A DNA stretch of 64,000 nt from positions 1,240,001-1,304,000 of the forward strand of contig OY763929.1 in assembly GCA_963667675.1 (NCBI GenBank), read 5' to 3'. How positions within the stretch are numbered: position 1 is the stretch's first letter; each line of letters begins with the position of its first letter. This document shows positions 7,929 to 16,911 of this stretch, piece after piece. The DNA is from G963667675 sp963667675. GTDB lineage: Bacteria; Chloroflexota; Dehalococcoidia; Lucifugimonadales; UBA3495. Under the pieces are notes generated by a model that was not told the DNA's origin, ran no database searches, and saw nothing but the letters and a program-made list of their open reading frames with translations. Both the position numbers and the translations under genes were made by a program.

Positions 7929-8653
7929 TACTTCAACAGGCGAATGGCCTCCCGCTGGGCGCGAAACAGCGGCTCCATGCCCCTGGCCGCCAGCGCCACC
8001 ACTTCGGCCAGTGTCTGCCGGGAAAACGGAGCATCCTCCGTCGCCCCCTGCACCTCCACCACCTCGCCTCGGTCGGTGAGCACCACGTTGAAGTCAACCT
8101 GGGCCCGGAAATCCTCTTCGTAGCACAGGTCCAGCAGCAACTCCCCGTCCAGCACGCCGACGCTGACCGCGGCCACCGCTCCCCGCAGGGGCTCCCGAGG
8201 CAGCACCCGGTGCTTGACCAGCAGGCGCATCGCCTGGTACAGGGCCACGTATGCGCCCGTAATCGCCGCCGTGCGCGTCCCGCCGTCGGCCTGGATAACG
8301 TCGCAGTCAATGTGCACCGTGCGTTCCCCAAGGGCCTCCAGGTCCGTGGCCGCCCGCAACGCCCGGCCGATGAGCCGTTGGATTTCCTGGGACCGGCCGC
8401 TGATACGTCCGGCATCCCTGTCCCGCGGTGTCCTGGTGTTGGTGGCGCGGGGCAGCATGGAATACTCGGCAGTCACCCAGCCCTTACCCTGGCCGCGCAA
8501 AAACGCCGGCACCCGCTCCTCTAGGGACGCGGCGCACAGCACTTTAGTTGCGCCCATCTCGATGAGCGCCGACCCTTCGGCGAACTTTTGATAGCCGGGG
8601 GTAATGGCCGTGGGCCTGGGCTGGTCCCACGCTCTGCCGTCGTTTCTGGTCAA
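7928..8653 (-). CDS. rph: Ribonuclease PH
   Basis: RNase PH is a phosphate-dependent 3'-5' exoribonuclease that trims tRNA 3' ends. The 241-residue length is typical. Visible family motifs are DGRAWDQPRPTAIT at the N-terminus, MLPRATNTRTPRDRDAGRISGRSQEIQRLIGRALRA with its phosphate-binding arginines, and DCDVIQADGGTRTAAITGAYVAL. The start is a TTG, supported by AGGAG nine bases upstream; no ATG lies nearby in frame. The gene follows comEC by 91 bases on the same strand, so it may be read from the competence operon or from its own promoter. Confidence 0.95.
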   Translation of the reverse strand: MTRNDGRAWDQPRPTAITPGYQKFAEGSALIEMGATKVLCAASLEERVPAFLRGQGKGWVTAEYSMLPRATNTRTPRDRDAGRISGRSQEIQRLIGRALRAATDLEALGERTVHIDCDVIQADGGTRTAAITGAYVALYQAMRLLVKHRVLPREPLRGAVAAVSVGVLDGELLLDLCYEEDFRAQVDFNVVLTDRGEVVEVQGATEDAPFSRQTLAEVVALAARGMEPLFRAQREAIRLLK

Positions 8654-8744
8654 GGGTATTTGCTCCTGTTGCTTGGTCGTATCAAGGCCTCATAGCCCCC
8701 GGCCCCGGCTACCGGGACGCCGTCCAGTATACATGACCCTGAGT

Positions 8745-11216
8745 CTATCTTTCCGTCCGCACCCACAGGCTCTCTCCGTCACTGATTAGCTCCACCGTCC
8801 CGTGGTGGTCAGTGCGGTACAGCAGGTCGTCGCCCACCGTTTGCAACAGCCGCTCCTCTACTTCCCGGTGCGGGTGCCCGTACCTGTTGTCCGCCCCTGC
8901 CGAGACCACCGCCAACGCCGGGTCGACCGTGCCCAGAAAGGTTGAAGTAGTCGAACTCCTGCTTCCGTGGTGGGCAACCTTCAACACCGTGCTGTTCAAC
9001 TCCGGGGAGTTGCGCACCAGGTAGCCTTCGGCCTCCGCCGCGATGTCCCCCGTCAGCAATATGCTTGTTTCATCGTAGACCAGCCTGAGCACTACGCTGT
9101 TGTTGTTCTGGTCGGCGTCGGAGCCGCCGATGGGAATTTCCGGCGGGTTCAACACGTCCAAAGTCAATGACGGCTCCAATACGATGCGGTGTCCTGCCCG
9201 TACCGGTATTTCCCTTGGCCCTCCTCGGTCTAACTGGGAACGCCATTGGGAATACAGGCTGCTGTTGCGGTCTTCCACTCCCACCAGCACTGCCGCCACG
9301 CTGTAGTGGTCCAACACCCTCAGCAGTCCTCTGCTGTGGTCGGCGTCCAGGTGGGTCAGCGCCACCATGTCCAGGCTCCGGTCGCTCTCCGGCATAACGT
9401 CGGCCAAGGCCCGGGTGGCGCTTTCCGCATCCGGCCCACCGTCCACCAGTATCTGCCTGCCCTTGGGAGTCACAATCAATGTGCTGTCGCCCTGCCCCAC
9501 GTCGAAGAAATACACCTGCAGCTTGCCGTCCGGACCATCGAAAAGCTGCATCCATAGAAAAACGGCGGCCACCGCCAGCATCGGCGTGAGAAAGGCCAAA
9601 CTCAGTGACCGGCCGGTAGGTTGTCCCCAGAAGGAACTCTGAGTCGACTCCTGGTCTTCCTTTCGCAGGTCCGGAACCGGAAACATCTGGGGAAGTCGGA
9701 AACCGCTCCCGGCCCGCAGCAAGATACCTCCCAACACCAGGTACCAAGCCCACACCAGTCCGCCGCCAACCCAGGCCCCGGAGACTGTGTAGCCCGGAGC
9801 CCGAGCAACTACCTCGATCAGATAGGACAGGGGCGCCCAGGCCATCCACCCGAAGAACTGGCCCACGGCTGGGTGCAGCAGGCCCGCCATCGCCGCCGCC
9901 AGCGCTCCCAATAATACGAAAGGAAGGGCGGGCAGGACGAGAATGGTGACAAAGATGCCAAACACCGGGATCCGGTCGAAATTGAAAGCCACTAAGGGCC
10001 ACGTGGCCAAAGTTGCGGCTATGGAGACGATGAAGGCAGTAGCAATCCAGTTCAAGACCGGGGCGAGCCAGGGCGTCGTCCAGAAGGGGAGATTAGATGT
10101 CATTCGCGCTATGGCCGGCGAGAAGATGCCGAAGTGAGGAATCGCCAATGCAATTCCGGCCATTGCGGCGAAACTGAGTTGGAAGGACACTTGCGCAATG
10201 GCCCTGGGTTCGAAAGCGGTCATAGCCGCCGCGCTCAAGGCCAGCGCCGGCAACAGGCTGCGAGGGCGTCCCAATGCCAAAGCCGTGATGTACACGGTGC
10301 CCATGATGGCTGCCCGCAGCGCCGACGGGGGCAGGCCGCTCATCAAGACGTATATCCAGATGAGCAATAGCGGCGCGATCAGGTATGCCCCCCGGTGTCT
10401 CCCGATTGCCGCGGCGGCCGCGCCCACGGCGATAACCATCAATACGCCTACGTGCAGGCCGGAAATCGCCAGGACGTGGGACGTTCCGGTGTCGCGAAAG
10501 TCCTGCACCAGGCTGTCCGGCAACTGTTCCCTTTGACCCAGAAGCAGCGCCTTGGCCACCGCCGAGTGGGGGACCGGCAAGGCATCGTCGATGTTTTCTG
10601 AGAGTTCACGGCGCAGGTCGAAAATCCACCCTCTCCAACCGCCCTTCGTCGCGGTCCCCGGTTCCAGCACCGTAGATGATCGGGCGAAAACCACGCCGGA
10701 AATTCCGTGGCTGGCCAGATAAGACGGATAGTCAAAGTCCGCCAGCCGCTTTGGACGCTGCAATTGCCCTTCCAGCAATAGTGCGTCCTTGTAGCGGAAA
10801 TAGGGCGGTTCCCTGGCAGCCGCCAGGGCCGCTGGAGGCGGGGCATAGGCTAAGACCGTGGCTTCCACAGGCTCCATGCCGCCGCCGCGGTCGATGGCCT
10901 CCACGGAGAAGGTGAACTTGACGCTTTGCGCCGACGCCTCCGGGTCGTCGGAGATCATCCCCCGCAGCGTCACCTGCTGCTCGTCTTCCTGCGCCAGTGG
11001 AGGCAGCGAGTCGTCGGCGGCTGCAACCCGCAGCGCAGCGAGCAACAGGACTGCGGCCAACACCATAGGCCACCAAGACAACCGGTGTATGCGCAGCAGC
11101 AGGCCGCCGCACAAGACTGCCAGCAACAGAGCTATGAGCGCCAAGGTAGGAGCGTCGGTATTAAGACCTATATAGGTCCCGGCCAGCCATGCCGCTGCCA
11201 GTAGCCCCAGCCTCAT
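8745..11216 (-). CDS. comEC: ComEC/Rec2 competence channel protein
   Basis: ComEC is the inner-membrane channel that passes single-stranded DNA into the cytoplasm during natural transformation. At 823 residues it is full length. The order is an N-terminal hydrophobic segment with a DUF4131-type region, the multi-pass competence domain (starting near LGQREQLPDSL and TSHVLAISGLHVGVLM), and a C-terminal metallo-beta-lactamase domain. That domain shows YFFDVGQGDSTLI and THLDADHSRGL, so it retains the metal-binding His/Asp cluster of a nuclease-like domain. It lies 30 bases downstream of comEA in an evident operon. No other competence genes are in the window. Confidence 0.95.
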   Translation of the reverse strand: MRLGLLAAAWLAGTYIGLNTDAPTLALIALLLAVLCGGLLLRIHRLSWWPMVLAAVLLLAALRVAAADDSLPPLAQEDEQQVTLRGMISDDPEASAQSVKFTFSVEAIDRGGGMEPVEATVLAYAPPPAALAAAREPPYFRYKDALLLEGQLQRPKRLADFDYPSYLASHGISGVVFARSSTVLEPGTATKGGWRGWIFDLRRELSENIDDALPVPHSAVAKALLLGQREQLPDSLVQDFRDTGTSHVLAISGLHVGVLMVIAVGAAAAAIGRHRGAYLIAPLLLIWIYVLMSGLPPSALRAAIMGTVYITALALGRPRSLLPALALSAAAMTAFEPRAIAQVSFQLSFAAMAGIALAIPHFGIFSPAIARMTSNLPFWTTPWLAPVLNWIATAFIVSIAATLATWPLVAFNFDRIPVFGIFVTILVLPALPFVLLGALAAAMAGLLHPAVGQFFGWMAWAPLSYLIEVVARAPGYTVSGAWVGGGLVWAWYLVLGGILLRAGSGFRLPQMFPVPDLRKEDQESTQSSFWGQPTGRSLSLAFLTPMLAVAAVFLWMQLFDGPDGKLQVYFFDVGQGDSTLIVTPKGRQILVDGGPDAESATRALADVMPESDRSLDMVALTHLDADHSRGLLRVLDHYSVAAVLVGVEDRNSSLYSQWRSQLDRGGPREIPVRAGHRIVLEPSLTLDVLNPPEIPIGGSDADQNNNSVVLRLVYDETSILLTGDIAAEAEGYLVRNSPELNSTVLKVAHHGSRSSTTSTFLGTVDPALAVVSAGADNRYGHPHREVEERLLQTVGDDLLYRTDHHGTVELISDGESLWVRTER

Positions 11217-11246
11217 AGCCTTGCTGCGCCGGTTCCGCGATGTCCG

Positions 11247-11867
11247 TTAGTTGCAGACCGCAACCAGGTCCCTGATTTTCTCGAACGTCGCCGGGCCTAT
11301 GCCCGAAATATCTGTCACCTGTTCCACTGACGTAAAGGGGCCGGTTTGATCGCGGCGGGCCACTATGTCGTTGGCACGCACCGGCCCGATGCCGGGCAAA
11401 CTGTCCAACTGGGACGCGGAAGCGGTGTTCAGGTCCATCAAGCCTCCGCACCCTGTGTCAGCCGCCGCTACCAATGCCAATCCGTCGGCGTCGTCGGCCC
11501 TGATCGAGGTTATCTCACCGGCTTCGGGGATGTGGTACTGTTGCCCGTCCCGAAGCCACTGCGCCAGGTTCACCGCATCCAGGTCTGCGTCCTCGGTCGC
11601 TCCTCCCGCGTCTGCCACGGCGTCGGCCAACCGTTGCTCTGCCGACAAGAGGTACACCCCTGGGTTGGCCACGGCTCCGCTGATGTGGACCGTCACGTTC
11701 CTGGAGCCAACGCTGGGAGTTTCCTCCACCTCCGGCGTCGGCAGAATTACCTGTATGGGCGCATTGTCATCCCCCTGGAAAAGGAGGAAAACCCCCGCCA
11801 GCGCCAGGCCCGTAACTATGGCGGACAACACCGCCGTCACCAGTATCCCATTGGTCAAGAACGACAT
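11247..11867 (-). CDS. comEA: ComEA-type DNA receptor
   Basis: ComEA binds incoming double-stranded DNA at the outer face of the membrane and hands it to ComEC. This 206-residue protein has one N-terminal transmembrane anchor (about residues 7-30), an SLBB-like domain (VTVHISGAVANPGVYLL through NLAQWLRDGQQYHIP), and a C-terminal helix-hairpin-helix pair (LNTASASQLDSLPGIGPVRAN and VTDISGIGPATFEKIR). This is the full usual architecture of Gram-positive-type ComEA. It is the promoter-proximal gene of comEA-comEC and diverges from ilvE. Confidence 0.93.
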   Translation of the reverse strand: MSFLTNGILVTAVLSAIVTGLALAGVFLLFQGDDNAPIQVILPTPEVEETPSVGSRNVTVHISGAVANPGVYLLSAEQRLADAVADAGGATEDADLDAVNLAQWLRDGQQYHIPEAGEITSIRADDADGLALVAAADTGCGGLMDLNTASASQLDSLPGIGPVRANDIVARRDQTGPFTSVEQVTDISGIGPATFEKIRDLVAVCN

Positions 11868-11894
11868 CGCGGCTCCCAGGCAGTTGATAATCGC

Positions 11895-11924
11895 TTGTGC
11901 TAATTACGAACGTCCGATTATAAT
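11895..11924 (+). promoter_or_regulatory. Sigma-70-like promoter for ilvE
   Basis: TATAAT at 11919-11924 is a perfect -10, with TTGTGC (11895-11900) 18 bases upstream as a weak -35. Transcription would begin near 11931, leaving about 26 bases before the TTG start at 11957 with its AAAGGGGG ribosome site. Confidence 0.55.
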
Positions 11925-11956
11925 TTAGCCCAATTTCAAACGAAAGGGGGCATCGC

Positions 11957-12922
11957 TTGACTACTGCGCGACCATCTTCCGACGGCAAGAGTGAGTTGCA
12001 TGCCTTCTTCAGGGGAAAAGTAGTTCCCGTCAGCCAGGCCCAGGTGAGCGTGATGACCCACGCCATGCACTACGGCACCGGCGTGTTCGAGGGAATCAGG
12101 GGCAACTGGAACCAGGAAAAAGAGACGGTCTACGTCTTCCGGCTCCGCGAGCACTACCAACGCTTGTTGGATGGGTGCCGTATTCTCCTGATGGACATCC
12201 CCTACTCCGTGGACGACCTTTGCTCGCTAACCGTGGACTTGGTTGAACGCAACGGGCACCGGGAAGACATCTATATCCGTCCCCTGGTCTATAAGAGCTC
12301 GGAGGTCGTAGCCAACCTCAAGCTCCATGAACTGGCGGCCGACTTTACGCTGATCACCGTGCCCTTTGGCAACTACCTGGGCACCGACGTGCTCCGCTGC
12401 TGCACTTCCTCCTGGCGGCGCACCGCCGACTTCATGATTCCCTCGCGGATCAAGGTCTCCGGCAACTACGTCAACAGTATCCTGGCCAAGACCGAAGCAA
12501 CCTTGGGAGGCTTCGACGAGGCCATAGTCCTGAACGAGGGCGGCAGCGTCAGCGAGGGCTCCGGCGAAAACGTTTTCATCGTCTCCGGCGGCCGCTTGGT
12601 AACGCCGTCGCTGTCCGAGAGCCCGCTGCCGGGCATCACCCGGGACACCGTCATCAATTTGGCCCGGAGCGAGTTAGGCCTCGAAGTGGTCGAACGCAGC
12701 GTGGACCGCAGCGAGCTTTACTTGGCCGACGAGTTCTTCCTCACCGGCACCGCTGCCCACCTGACTCCGGTGGTGCAATTGGACAGCCGGCCCATTGGCG
12801 ACGGCAAACCGGGGCCCATCAGCCTCCAGCTTCAGAAGATGTACTTCGATGTTGTCTTCGGCAGAAACCCGAAGTTCCTGCATTGGTGCACTGCGGTCGC
12901 CCCGCGCATGGTTGCCGCCTGA
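11957..12922 (+). CDS. ilvE: Branched-chain amino acid aminotransferase (class IV)
   Basis: This enzyme transfers the amino group between glutamate and the 2-oxo acids of leucine, isoleucine and valine using pyridoxal phosphate. The 321-residue protein has the class IV landmarks HYGTGVFEGIRG (38-49), the PLP-binding lysine K166 in SRIKVSGNYVNSILAK, NEGGSVSEGSGENVFIV and SPLPGITRDTVINLA, then DEFFLTGTAAHLTPV. The start is TTG with AAAGGGGG six bases upstream, and a TATAAT promoter precedes it. Some class IV members act on D-amino acids or aminodeoxychorismate, but the GTAAHLTPV block favours a BCAT. Confidence 0.9.
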   Translation: MTTARPSSDGKSELHAFFRGKVVPVSQAQVSVMTHAMHYGTGVFEGIRGNWNQEKETVYVFRLREHYQRLLDGCRILLMDIPYSVDDLCSLTVDLVERNGHREDIYIRPLVYKSSEVVANLKLHELAADFTLITVPFGNYLGTDVLRCCTSSWRRTADFMIPSRIKVSGNYVNSILAKTEATLGGFDEAIVLNEGGSVSEGSGENVFIVSGGRLVTPSLSESPLPGITRDTVINLARSELGLEVVERSVDRSELYLADEFFLTGTAAHLTPVVQLDSRPIGDGKPGPISLQLQKMYFDVVFGRNPKFLHWCTAVAPRMVAA

Positions 12923-13048
12923 GTACTCCTGCGAGAACCGGGCTGGACACTGCGCCCGCCGCCGCTGCCAAGGGCCCATCTCGAAACAGAGTCCCGCCGG
13001 TTAACTTTTGTTTAGAGCCGGCCAAACTGCTTTAGGAGATTCGCCTCG

Positions 13049-13684
13049 GTGTCTTGGGATCCCCTGATCTGGGCCGGCCTGATTCTCCTGTCTTATTTGG
13101 TAGGCGGGATACCCTCTGCCTATATCTCCGGCCGGCTGCTCGCCCGTCGGGACATCCGCCGCCTGGGTGACCGCAACTCCGGCGCGGCCAACGTATTTAG
13201 AAACATAGGCCCCAGGGCTGGTGTATTTGTTGGCGTCGTCGACATCCTCAAAGGGGCAGGGGTTATCCTGCTAGCCGGCGCGCTGGTGGGATCCTACGTT
13301 CTTCAGATGATGGCCGGGTTGGCTGTCATGGCCGGACACGTCTGGCCCGTGTACCTGAGGTTTAAGGGAGGCCGGGGAGCCGCAGCGGCAATCGGCGTCC
13401 TGCTCGCCGCCCTGCCTGCATTGGCCCTGCCCGTGGCCGCCATCGCCTTGGCTGCCCTGTTGCTCTTCCGCAAAGCCGTCCTGGCCATCGCCTTGTTCTT
13501 TATCCCGGTTGCGCTGTTGTCGTGGTGGCCCTACGAGTACGCTTACCCGGTTGCAATCTATGCGGTGGCCGTCCCGGTGCTGGTGGGCTTGGCCCACTTT
13601 TGGACCGTCCGGCGCCCGCCTTCACCAGGACAGGCGGGCATGGACCAGGACCAAAACGGCGAACGAATGCTGCCCCAGGGTTAG
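13049..13684 (+). CDS. plsY: Acyl-phosphate:glycerol-3-phosphate acyltransferase PlsY
   Basis: PlsY transfers an acyl chain from acyl-phosphate to glycerol-3-phosphate, the first step of membrane phospholipid synthesis. The 211-residue integral membrane protein shows the three cytoplasmic motifs: GGIPSAYISGRLLAR, the RLGDRNSGAANVFRNIG segment with DILKGAG, and AGHVWPVYLRFKGGRGAA. Five or so hydrophobic helices separate them. The start is a GTG with AGGAG ten bases upstream. A small membrane-protein gene follows after eight bases. Confidence 0.94.
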   Translation: MSWDPLIWAGLILLSYLVGGIPSAYISGRLLARRDIRRLGDRNSGAANVFRNIGPRAGVFVGVVDILKGAGVILLAGALVGSYVLQMMAGLAVMAGHVWPVYLRFKGGRGAAAAIGVLLAALPALALPVAAIALAALLLFRKAVLAIALFFIPVALLSWWPYEYAYPVAIYAVAVPVLVGLAHFWTVRRPPSPGQAGMDQDQNGERMLPQG

Positions 13685-13692
13685 CCCGCCCC

Positions 13693-14157
13693 GTGACCGG
13701 CCCGTTCATCCTGGACTACTTTATCCTGGTGTTCCTTGCCGCCTCCGGTCTATTCCAAATCGTCGGGGCATACCGCGGCCTGGCGGGTATCCTGCTGCTT
13801 AGGCGACGTTCTTGGTCATTCCTGCTGGGGCTCGTCCTGCTCGTGGGATCATTCACCTGGTTCTTCCTTTCCGACGACCGCAACGTCCCCGATACCGCCG
13901 GCGGCTTGAACGGCAACCAGCAGTTCGCTTACTTCTTCGCCGGGTTGGCGGCTGCTCTATCCTCCACCTTGGCGATTGCCTCCCTGGTCAACCGGCGGCT
14001 AGGGGCTGCCGACCTTCCTCCAGAGCCGGGATTGGATGCGTTGAAGTGGAGTAACTACCTGCGCGCGCTGCTCCACACGTGGCGCCAGGTTAGACCGAGA
14101 AGCGGTTCGTCGGCTCCAAGTGTCGCGGGTTGCCGGTCGCCGAACACTGGAGAGTAG
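13693..14157 (+). CDS. Small membrane protein of unknown function
   Basis: I do not recognise this 154-residue protein. It begins with a GTG eight bases after the plsY stop; the open frame runs further upstream inside plsY, but those residues are Pro/Arg-rich and unlike a protein start. Three hydrophobic helices are visible, at about residues 5-25 (FILDYFILVFLAASGLF), 38-55 (SWSFLLGLVLLVGSFTWFF) and 75-95 (FAYFFAGLAAALSSTLAIA). A polar C-terminal tail follows. Its position between plsY and a PAP2-type phosphatase gene suggests a link with envelope lipid metabolism, but only by association. Confidence 0.6.
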   Translation: MTGPFILDYFILVFLAASGLFQIVGAYRGLAGILLLRRRSWSFLLGLVLLVGSFTWFFLSDDRNVPDTAGGLNGNQQFAYFFAGLAAALSSTLAIASLVNRRLGAADLPPEPGLDALKWSNYLRALLHTWRQVRPRSGSSAPSVAGCRSPNTGE

Positions 14158-14181
14158 GCGTAGCGGGACTAAAAACAGGCC

Positions 14182-14760
14182 ATGTCTTTGGACGCAGAAA
14201 TAGTCACCTGGATGAACCAGGGCATCGGCATGTCCTACGCGCTGGACCGGATTGCCTACCTGCTGGTCAGTGACTACTTTCTACCGCTGCTCATGTCCCT
14301 CTGGGGCGTCGGGCTTTGGTTTCACGGCGCCGATGCTGCGGCCAGGGGAGCTAACCAGCGGGGGGTCCTGGCATCTGCTATCTCCCTGGGCTTCGCCAAT
14401 CTGGCGGTGCTGCTCCTGAACCAGCACTTCTTTCGTGACCGGCCCTTTGTTGACCACGACCTGGCCAACCTACTGTATGCCCCTACCGATTCTTCGTTTC
14501 CTGCCAATCCCTCCGCAGTGGCTTTCGGGTTCGCCATGGCCGTCTGGCTCAAGAACCGCCGCGACGCCGCGCCGTTGCTGATCCTGGCGGCGTTGTGGAG
14601 CCTGGCCAGGGTGTACAACGGCCTGCACTACCCCAGCGACGTTCTGGGCGGCGCCCTCATCGGCGTTGCCGTTGCCTGCCTGGTCACCGTGGGGATGCGG
14701 GCAATTGACCCCGTCACCGTTCGGGTATTGGACGCCGCTCGCAGGCTGCATTTGGCCTGA
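14182..14760 (+). CDS. PAP2-superfamily membrane phosphatase-like protein
   Basis: This 192-residue protein has the outline of a membrane PAP2 phosphatase, such as a BcrC-type undecaprenyl-diphosphatase or a phosphatidic-acid phosphatase. Motif C1 is reduced to FFRDRP (R87-P88). Motif C3 is intact as L-A-R143-VYNGLH149YPSD153, giving the nucleophilic His and its Asp. Motif C2, normally PSGH, reads SFPANPSA (105-112) and lacks the histidine that acts as proton donor. Several transmembrane helices surround these. It follows the PlsY-associated membrane gene by 24 bases. Activity is uncertain because of the altered C2. Confidence 0.75.
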   Translation: MSLDAEIVTWMNQGIGMSYALDRIAYLLVSDYFLPLLMSLWGVGLWFHGADAAARGANQRGVLASAISLGFANLAVLLLNQHFFRDRPFVDHDLANLLYAPTDSSFPANPSAVAFGFAMAVWLKNRRDAAPLLILAALWSLARVYNGLHYPSDVLGGALIGVAVACLVTVGMRAIDPVTVRVLDAARRLHLA

Positions 14761-14825
14761 TTTCGCCGCCTGATTTGGCTTCCACTGGCGGCTCAATCGG
14801 TCGCCCGTTGCGGCCCCGCGGCGCC

Positions 14826-14853
14826 TTGGTAGAATCCATCCCCGTGATATAAT
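14826..14853 (+). promoter_or_regulatory. Sigma-70-like promoter for the acyl-CoA dehydrogenase gene
   Basis: TATAAT at 14848-14853 lies 16 bases after TTGGTA (14826-14831). A start near 14860 would give a 5' leader of about 37 bases before the GTG at 14897. Confidence 0.55.
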
Positions 14854-14896
14854 TCCTAGGCGCATCGCCCATGCCAAACCAGCCAAGGAGCCGTCA

Positions 14897-16063
14897 GTGA
14901 CCGTAGCGACCCCCATTGAAGCCCGCACCCAGATAGTCAACCTTGTTCGAGACTTCGTACGCCGCGATGTGGAGCCGGTGGCCCAGGAATTGGACCGCGA
15001 GGACCGGATACCCTTCGACCTCATCGACAAGATGAAGGAAATGGGGCTGTTCGGCATCGTCGTGCCCCAGGAATACGAGGGCATGGGCCTCGACTACACC
15101 ACCTTCGCCATGATCTTCGAAGAGTTGGCCAAGGGCTTCATGAGCTTGGCCGGGACCATAGGCACTCACCATATCCTGGCCTACGTCCTGACCCATTACG
15201 GCACCGAGGAGCAGAAACTGCGCTTTCTGCCCGACCTGGCTTCGGGACGCAAAAGGGGCGGGCTGGCCCTTACCGAGCCCGGCGGCGGAAGCGACGTGGC
15301 CAATACCCGGACAACGGCCGTCAAAGACGGGGAGGAGTACGTCCTGAACGGCGCCAAGATGTTCGTCACCAGCGCCCGCCACGGTGACGCCCTCTGCGTG
15401 CTGGCCCGCACCAATGGGTCCAGCGAGTCCAAGCACCAGGGCCTTAGCTGCTTCGTCGTCGAGAAAGGCGGGCCAGGCATGACCGTGGGGGCCAACCTGG
15501 ACAAGCTGGGATACCGGGCTTTGGACACCTGCGAGGTGGTCTTCGAGAACTATCGCATTCCGGCGGATAACTTAATCGGAGATGAGGAAGGCCTTGGGTT
15601 CGGCCAGGTGATGAGCGGCCTGGAGGCGGGGCGGATAAACGTTGGCGCCCGCGCCGTGGGCGTCTCCCAGGCAGCCTTCGAGGCCGCTATACGCTACTCC
15701 CAACAGAGGGAGACCTTCGGCAAGCCCATCTCCCAGCACCAGGCGATACAGCTTAAGCTGGCCGACATGGCGACCAAGATTCAGGCGGCCCGGCTGCTTG
15801 TCCGCGACGCCGCCGGCAAGAAGGACCTGGGCGAGCGGATAGACTTGGAGGCCGGCATGGCCAAGCTGTTCGCCACCGAAGTCTGCCAGGAAGTGGTGTT
15901 GGAGGCCCTGCGCATCCACGGCGGTTACGGCTACATCAAGGACTCTCCCGTGGAGCGATACTACCGGGACGCCCCTCTGATGATCATCGGCGAGGGCACC
16001 AACGAGATTATTCGCCTGGTTATCGCCCGGCAGCTGCTGCGCCGGCCCGAATACCAGGTCTAG
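14897..16063 (+). CDS. Acyl-CoA dehydrogenase
   Basis: This 388-residue flavoprotein would oxidise an acyl-CoA to the trans-2-enoyl-CoA and pass electrons to ETF. It shows LALTEPGGGSDVANTRTTA (first signature), LDTCEVVFENYRIPADNLIG, the R-x-x-FGK-x-x-x-x-Q-x-x-Q flavin segment (QRETFGKPISQHQAIQ), and IHGGYGYIKDSPVERYYRDA with IGEGTNEI. The Glu of IGEGT occupies the catalytic-base position of short and medium-chain enzymes. The GTG start has AAGGAG six bases upstream, and a TATAAT promoter precedes it. The convergent neighbour is a crotonase, the enzyme type that acts next in beta-oxidation. Chain length or branching of the substrate cannot be told. Confidence 0.93.
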   Translation: MTVATPIEARTQIVNLVRDFVRRDVEPVAQELDREDRIPFDLIDKMKEMGLFGIVVPQEYEGMGLDYTTFAMIFEELAKGFMSLAGTIGTHHILAYVLTHYGTEEQKLRFLPDLASGRKRGGLALTEPGGGSDVANTRTTAVKDGEEYVLNGAKMFVTSARHGDALCVLARTNGSSESKHQGLSCFVVEKGGPGMTVGANLDKLGYRALDTCEVVFENYRIPADNLIGDEEGLGFGQVMSGLEAGRINVGARAVGVSQAAFEAAIRYSQQRETFGKPISQHQAIQLKLADMATKIQAARLLVRDAAGKKDLGERIDLEAGMAKLFATEVCQEVVLEALRIHGGYGYIKDSPVERYYRDAPLMIIGEGTNEIIRLVIARQLLRRPEYQV

Positions 16064-16840
16064 CTAGCGCCCCTGCCACCGGGGCTTCCGCTTCTCCGCA
16101 AAGGCCCTGGGGCCTTCTTTTGCGTCTTCCGTCTCCAGCAGTTGGTCGTACATGTGGTAGGTCAGGGCCGAAATGTCCTGGGAAGACATGTTCAGGCCCC
16201 TGTAGGCCAGTTCTTTGAAGTATTGCACCGCCAGGGGGGCGTTCTCAGCTATCTTGTGGGCCATGGCCATGGCCTCGGGCATAACCTGGTCTGCAGGCAC
16301 GACTTTATTCAAGAAGCCCATCTCGTATGCTCTTTGCGCGCTCACCGGCTCCGCGGTCAGCACCAGTTCCATCACAGCCGAAAGGGGCATCATCTTGGGC
16401 AGAATCGTCCCAAAGGGCGGCATCAAGCTCCACTTGGTCTCGGTGATGCCCAGCTTTGCGTCCTCCGAAGCTATCCTCAGGTCGCACATCTGGGCCAGGG
16501 ACCAGCCACCGGCCAGGGCGAACCCATTGACCGCGGCTACTAGGGGCTTCCACGTCTGCCGCCACAGGTAGGGGCTGTCCGGCGACATGCTGGCCGAGGC
16601 CCTGGCCTGGATTCCCTGCGCGTTGTCCTCCGCCCGCTCCTTCAGGTCACGCCCGGAGCAGAAGGCCCTGCCGGCTCCGGTGATGACGGCGACAAACGCC
16701 TCGGCGTCCTGGTCGAACTGCTCTATGGCCTCGTTCAGCTCCCGCCGCAACTGCCGGTTGATCGAATTCAACGACTCCGGGCGGTTCAGCGTCATAACCA
16801 CCACGTTGTCTTGCCTGTCGTAAAGGACTGTCTCGCTCAT
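16064..16840 (-). CDS. Enoyl-CoA hydratase/isomerase family protein
   Basis: This 258-residue crotonase-fold protein has the oxyanion-hole segments AFCSGRDLKE and VNGFALAGGWSLAQMCDLRIAS. Of the two catalytic glutamates of true hydratases, the first aligns with Ser in GGWSLA, whereas the second is kept in KLGITETKW. One-Glu members are often isomerases, hydrolases or lyases rather than hydratases, so the generic name is used. The stop abuts the stop of the acyl-CoA dehydrogenase gene with no gap. The C-terminus (GPRAFAEKRKPRWQG) is the standard family ending. Confidence 0.85.
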   Translation of the reverse strand: MSETVLYDRQDNVVVMTLNRPESLNSINRQLRRELNEAIEQFDQDAEAFVAVITGAGRAFCSGRDLKERAEDNAQGIQARASASMSPDSPYLWRQTWKPLVAAVNGFALAGGWSLAQMCDLRIASEDAKLGITETKWSLMPPFGTILPKMMPLSAVMELVLTAEPVSAQRAYEMGFLNKVVPADQVMPEAMAMAHKIAENAPLAVQYFKELAYRGLNMSSQDISALTYHMYDQLLETEDAKEGPRAFAEKRKPRWQGR

Positions 16841-16911
16841 TCTCTATCCTTGCGCTTCTCTCATCGTTTCTAGGGTGCCGTCCGTTTCCACGCACGCCAA
16901 CCTGCCCGTTA

